From positions 1 to 64,000 of the forward strand of contig CAZQAE010000009.1 of NCBI GenBank assembly GCA_964591275.1: DNA of 64,000 nucleotides. Direction: 5' to 3'. This document shows positions 61,158 through 64,000 of the stretch, piece by piece. The stretch comes from G963674685 sp964591275 (GTDB lineage Bacteria; Lernaellota; Lernaellaia; JACKCT01). Under the pieces are notes generated by a model. The model was not told the origin of the DNA. It ran no database searches and saw only the letters and a list, made by a program, of their open reading frames with translations. Each line of letters opens with the position of its first letter. The first letter of the stretch is position 1. A program made the position numbers and the translations under genes.

Positions 61158-61505
61158 ATGATAAGTCCGCTTTTGGGAATCGCTTTCAAATTGCTCATCA
61201 AAATGACCGGACGCTTCAACATCTACCCGGCCGGTTTTTACGTCAAGCGAGCGCTTTCGGCCGTGAGCGCCGATGATCTGGACGCGGCCATCAATTATTA
61301 TCATAGAGCTGCCGCAAAGGATTTCGGAAATGAAAAAGTCATGGTGCTGCGCGAAATCCTGGCCTCGGAGATTCGTCACAGAAAAAAACTGATTTTGGAT
61401 CGGCAAAGTGGGGAAAAGCCGGTTCAGGACGAGGAATGCCAAAAAGCCGTAAAACTTCTCGACGATTTCCTGGCGCGCATGGGATATCAGATAGAAAAAG
61501 GATGA
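61158..61505 (+). CDS. Small hypothetical protein, helical
   Basis: A 115-residue protein with a weakly hydrophobic N-terminus (ISPLLGIAFKLLIKMTGRF) and a helical body (DDLDAAINYYHRAAAKDFG) that resembles a single TPR-like pair. No family recognised. No strong ribosome-binding site. Divergent from the TMTC-like gene. Confidence 0.45.
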   Translation: MISPLLGIAFKLLIKMTGRFNIYPAGFYVKRALSAVSADDLDAAINYYHRAAAKDFGNEKVMVLREILASEIRHRKKLILDRQSGEKPVQDEECQKAVKLLDDFLARMGYQIEKG

Positions 61506-61744
61506 AGGATCGGCAACACAGCCGAGGGCGGCTGTGCCACAGGCGTTTTGCTTTTCGTGAATTATTTCATAACTTCATATCAATCTGCCATGTTCACCAA
61601 ATCACGCTTTGCATTTCGTAGAGTTTATTGGGTTTCATACCAGTCATTCTTGTTCATGATAAAGTTATTGCAAAGCGAAAACCGTGTAGCACAGGAGCCC
61701 TGGCCTGTGTTCATTCTTTGGGATTGTTTTATATTCAAAAAAAC
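61506..61744. other. Gap with GC-rich palindromes
   Basis: Contains CACAGCCGAGGGCGGCTGTG near 61518 and CACAGGAGCCCTGGCCTGTG near 61690, both imperfect palindromes of the REP type. No gene that I can support; frames here are short. Confidence 0.4.
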
Positions 61745-61774
61745 AAACCCCGGAGGCCTGGGCATCCGGGGTTT
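61735..61774 (-). terminator. Intrinsic terminator of the 83-aa exported protein gene
   Basis: Nine-base stem AAACCCCGG / CCGGGGTTT with a 12-base loop, followed on the minus strand by GTTTTTTTGAA. It begins about 28 bases after the stop at 61802. Confidence 0.85.
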
Positions 61775-61801
61775 GACGTCAATCCTGAAATAAACTTTTC
61801 T

Positions 61802-62053
61802 CTAAGACGCTTTGTCCTTGAGACGATTGATCTTTTTAGGACCATTCATTTTGAAACGCTGGACGGGAGCGAAGCGAAGAGCTTTCATTTGTCCAATACC
61901 GCCCATAGCGAAGTTTCCCATCAATCCATCAGGCTCATAAACAATTGAAGCCGCTTTGATAATCTTGTTTTCCTTGACTTGCGTGAAGCCCACGACCGAA
62001 AACGCGAAAGCGGCCATCAGAACCAGGACCAGAACAACTGTCAAATTACGCAT
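61802..62053 (-). CDS. Small exported protein, 83 aa
   Basis: ATG 62053 with a perfect AAGGAGG. An N-terminal signal peptide (residues 1-25, VLVLVLMAAFAFSVVGFTQ) precedes a mature part of about 60 residues that is basic at its end (KKINRLKDKAS) and has GGIGQMKALRFAP in its middle. No Cys and no known family. The strong translation signals and its own terminator suggest a well-expressed single gene. Confidence 0.6.
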   Translation of the reverse strand: MRNLTVVLVLVLMAAFAFSVVGFTQVKENKIIKAASIVYEPDGLMGNFAMGGIGQMKALRFAPVQRFKMNGPKKINRLKDKAS

Positions 62054-62216
62054 ACGTTAACCTCCTTATGGATCCCCGGGTGAACAGGACTACATCCCAA
62101 AATCGATTAATTGTACGACAAATGGAATAGGGCTGTAAACCGCAAATATCCCCCAAAGGGGAGCTTTGCTTCTTAATTGTCAGCTGCGTCACTTTCCCAA
62201 GCTTCATAAATTCTGA

Positions 62217-63026
62217 TCACACAGGGAGCAATTCCGCAGTGATTTTCCCTCCTTGCACCGTGAGGGACCAGGTTGAATTTTCCGAAGGGAAATAACCCGT
62301 CGCGACGATGACCGGAATATCGGAAATTTCTTCAACGCTTTGAAAACGCTGACGAAGATGTTTGTGACCAAAGATAAGGGCGTCCACCTTGCCGCTGACA
62401 ACGGCCATCAGCAGTTCCGAGTCATAGAGCTTTAATCCGATATCTTCAAGATCGTAGCGCAAAAATGGGTGATGATGCAGATAAAGCAGTTTCGGCAAGT
62501 CGCGGTATGCCTTTTTCGCCAGGATTTTTTTGAGCGCGGTTAACTGGCTGTTCCCGATTTCCCCGCAAGCCAGGTCCTTGTAGGTGTTGGTTTTCAAATT
62601 CGAATTTAATCCAATAGTCAGCACCTTTTCGTTTCCCGCGCTGTCGGTGATGATTTTCAGCACCGGTTCGGTCTTGGCAAAAAACGAACTATTTCTTTTG
62701 GCATGAAGACTGGCGGTGAGAATCGCGTCAAAGTTTTTGGCCGATTTGGAGTTGTAGGCCAGGCCGGTTTTTCCATAATCGTGATTACCCGGCGTGAGCA
62801 GGACTTTGCGTGCAAAGGGCGTCAACGCGGTGAGCCCGTTTCTGAATTGACTGACTTTTCCATCGTCGGCGATGTCGCCCGCAGCAATAAGATAGGCATC
62901 ATTATTATCATCAAAGTATCGATCACGTATCCTGCTGATTTTTTGCGCGCGCTCGTCATCGCGGCATCCGTGTGAGCCCATGTGTTTTCCAAAATGAATG
63001 TCGCTGACGCATATAAACTGAATCAT
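62217..63026 (-). CDS. Calcineurin-like metallophosphoesterase
   Basis: Dinuclear metal phosphoesterase of 269 residues. Motifs in order: SDIHFG (DxH), AAGDIADDG (GDxxD), LTPGNHDYG (GNHD), YLHHHPF and IFGHKHLRQR (GHxH). These give the full ligand set. Such enzymes cleave phosphomono- or diesters, often cyclic nucleotides or lipid headgroups; the substrate is not deducible. No signal peptide, so cytoplasmic. Confidence 0.85.
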   Translation of the reverse strand: MIQFICVSDIHFGKHMGSHGCRDDERAQKISRIRDRYFDDNNDAYLIAAGDIADDGKVSQFRNGLTALTPFARKVLLTPGNHDYGKTGLAYNSKSAKNFDAILTASLHAKRNSSFFAKTEPVLKIITDSAGNEKVLTIGLNSNLKTNTYKDLACGEIGNSQLTALKKILAKKAYRDLPKLLYLHHHPFLRYDLEDIGLKLYDSELLMAVVSGKVDALIFGHKHLRQRFQSVEEISDIPVIVATGYFPSENSTWSLTVQGGKITAELLPV

Positions 63027-63243
63027 GATGTGCCTTCCTTTCCAGTTAATATTTGATCCCTCATGGGAGTTAAAACCACAGTGCTTTGCAAAATGCGCCT
63101 ATCTGATTATGGCGTTCCGACAGTGCGTATGTTCGATATTTATTACTATGCTACATTGATGCGTGCAACTATTTTCCGCCGCTGAGTCTCTTGAGGCGTT
63201 CGATTCTTTCAGGCTCGTTTTTCATTAAGAACGCCGCCGCACC

Positions 63244-63666
63244 TCAGAGCTTCTTCCCCGTTGTGGTGGAAATGATTTTTCCATGGAGCACGCCCCGCGT
63301 GCTGATGAGGTTTTCCCCCAGCTTGCGTACGAGGTTGGCCGGTCCCCGCAGAATGAGAATCTCCAGGCATTTGTGTTCGTCCATGTGCACGTGCGTGGAA
63401 CTGATGACGTTATGGATGTGCTTGTGCTGTATTTCGTTGAGTTTGCCGGTCAGATCTCGGGTGTGATGATCGTACATTAACGACAAAACGCCCATGACCT
63501 CTTCGTTCGCGTTCTCCCATTCCTCTTGCGTGAGGGCTTCGCGGATAAGGTCGGCGATAGCCTTTGATCTGGTTTTGTAGCCCTTTGCATTAATGTACTC
63601 GTCAAAACGTCCCAACAAATCCGGAGGGAGAGAAACGCCAATGCGTTCAACGCCTTTTTTCGCCAT
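63244..63666 (-). CDS. nikR: Nickel-responsive regulator NikR
   Basis: Ribbon-helix-helix repressor of 140 residues. The N-terminal DNA-binding ribbon is RIGVSLPPDLLGRFDEYI; the C-terminal ACT-like domain has the nickel ligands in IQHKHIHNVISSTHVHMD and HKCLEILILRG (three His and one Cys). With nickel it represses nickel uptake genes. No nickel transporter or hydrogenase gene is in the window, so its target must lie elsewhere. It starts 12 bases after the nitronate monooxygenase-like gene and is probably co-transcribed. Confidence 0.92.
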   Translation of the reverse strand: MAKKGVERIGVSLPPDLLGRFDEYINAKGYKTRSKAIADLIREALTQEEWENANEEVMGVLSLMYDHHTRDLTGKLNEIQHKHIHNVISSTHVHMDEHKCLEILILRGPANLVRKLGENLISTRGVLHGKIISTTTGKKL

Positions 63667-63678
63667 GATGCACCTCGT

Positions 63679-64000
63679 TTATTCGCTGACCTTGTCCAGG
63701 CTCGCCTTAAGGGTCTCGCGCGTTTGTTTCACGATTCGCTCGATAAGTTCGGAGACGGTCGGGATGTCGTCGATGAGTCCGATGGATTGCCCGACGGTGA
63801 GCATGGCCTCCTGAACGTGTCCATTTTGCCATACATTTTTCGCCCGCTCGCCGCTAATCAGCGGGAAGAGATCGGAAAAATCACCGTCTCCTGCTTCGAT
63901 TTCCTCAACCTTTCTTATGATATCGTTTCTGAGCGCGCGCACCTGCAGGCCGAATTGACCCAGTAATTTTTTCAAATTCAGGGATGTATCCATCTCTTTT
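63679..64000 (-). CDS. Nitronate monooxygenase/FabK-like protein, C-terminal part
   Basis: Only the end of the gene is in the window; the frame is open to the window edge. The visible part (LRNDIIRKVEEIE, then MLTVGQSIGLIDDIPTVSELIERIV) matches the C-terminus of 2-nitropropane dioxygenase/nitronate monooxygenase flavoproteins, where VGQxxGLIDDIP closes the barrel. The ATG at 63993 is probably internal. The enzyme would use FMN to oxidise alkyl nitronates; some relatives reduce enoyl-ACP instead. Confidence 0.65.
   Translation of the reverse strand, partial: KEMDTSLNLKKLLGQFGLQVRALRNDIIRKVEEIEAGDGDFSDLFPLISGERAKNVWQNGHVQEAMLTVGQSIGLIDDIPTVSELIERIVKQTRETLKASLDKVSE

Noticed and set aside
63169..63225. 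18-codon frame after nikR (MKNEPERIERLKRLSGGK)
   Set aside because: Protein-like in content and close to nikR, but too short and without a good ribosome-binding site to support as a gene.

Overview
The window is a chromosomal segment of a Gram-negative bacterium. It carries GspL/GspM-type secretion genes, many lipoprotein signal peptides, an outer-membrane barrel candidate, a NapC-type quinol-linked cytochrome and a multihaem periplasmic cytochrome. Gene content (GlnE, NikR, NDP-forming acyl-CoA synthetase, HAO-like octahaem cytochrome, many TPR proteins) and at least nine lipoproteins with runs of Asp straight after the lipid-attachment Cys fit a Myxococcota-like or 'delta' type lineage or a neighbouring candidate phylum. 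I recall similar poly-Asp lipoproteins from Candidatus Lernaellota, but that is memory and not a search.

Layout. 1-6.9 kb: minus-strand operon of envelope proteins (lipoproteins, NUDIX hydrolase, a zinc-finger membrane protein), then a perfect sigma-54 promoter and a terminator-like hairpin ahead of gspL-gspM. 7-11.7 kb: LytM peptidase, a TPR protein, an RluA-family pseudouridine synthase. 12-18 kb: dnaK, grpE, rocD, dnaN and a DnaA-box-rich region that looks like oriC. 18.7-27.6 kb: hybrid cluster protein, TPR lipoprotein, acyl-CoA synthetase (NDP-forming), thiL, Fe-alcohol dehydrogenase. 27.8-34.4 kb: poly-Asp transglutaminase lipoprotein, SppA, two Cys-rich repeat proteins. 34.4-42.4 kb: glnE, a lipoprotein, DUF2442, an OLD-like ATPase with a frameshifted DUF4276 partner, an acyltransferase interrupted by TGA, HU. 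42.4-53.5 kb: an accessory region rich in poly-Asp lipoproteins (beta-propeller, CAP, metallo-beta-lactamase, a tandem-duplicated pair), with a solitary DNA methyltransferase, a repeat-flanked four-helix-bundle gene and a radical SAM enzyme. 53.5-64 kb: tRNA-Leu, a HaoA/HaoC-like cytochrome pair, a GT87 glycosyltransferase, an M23 peptidase, a TMTC-like TPR protein, a phosphoesterase, NikR and the end of a nitronate monooxygenase-like gene.

The most distinctive feature is a modular surface system. One N-terminal cassette (signal peptide, lipobox Cys, low-complexity Asp spacer) is joined to unrelated domains, and once stands alone as a 46-residue protein. A second theme is intergenic arrays of degenerate 7-bp repeats, one of which brackets the four-helix-bundle gene. 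Hcp and the HAO-like cytochrome pair suggest handling of hydroxylamine, nitrite or NO. All functional calls are by reading motifs; no database search was possible.
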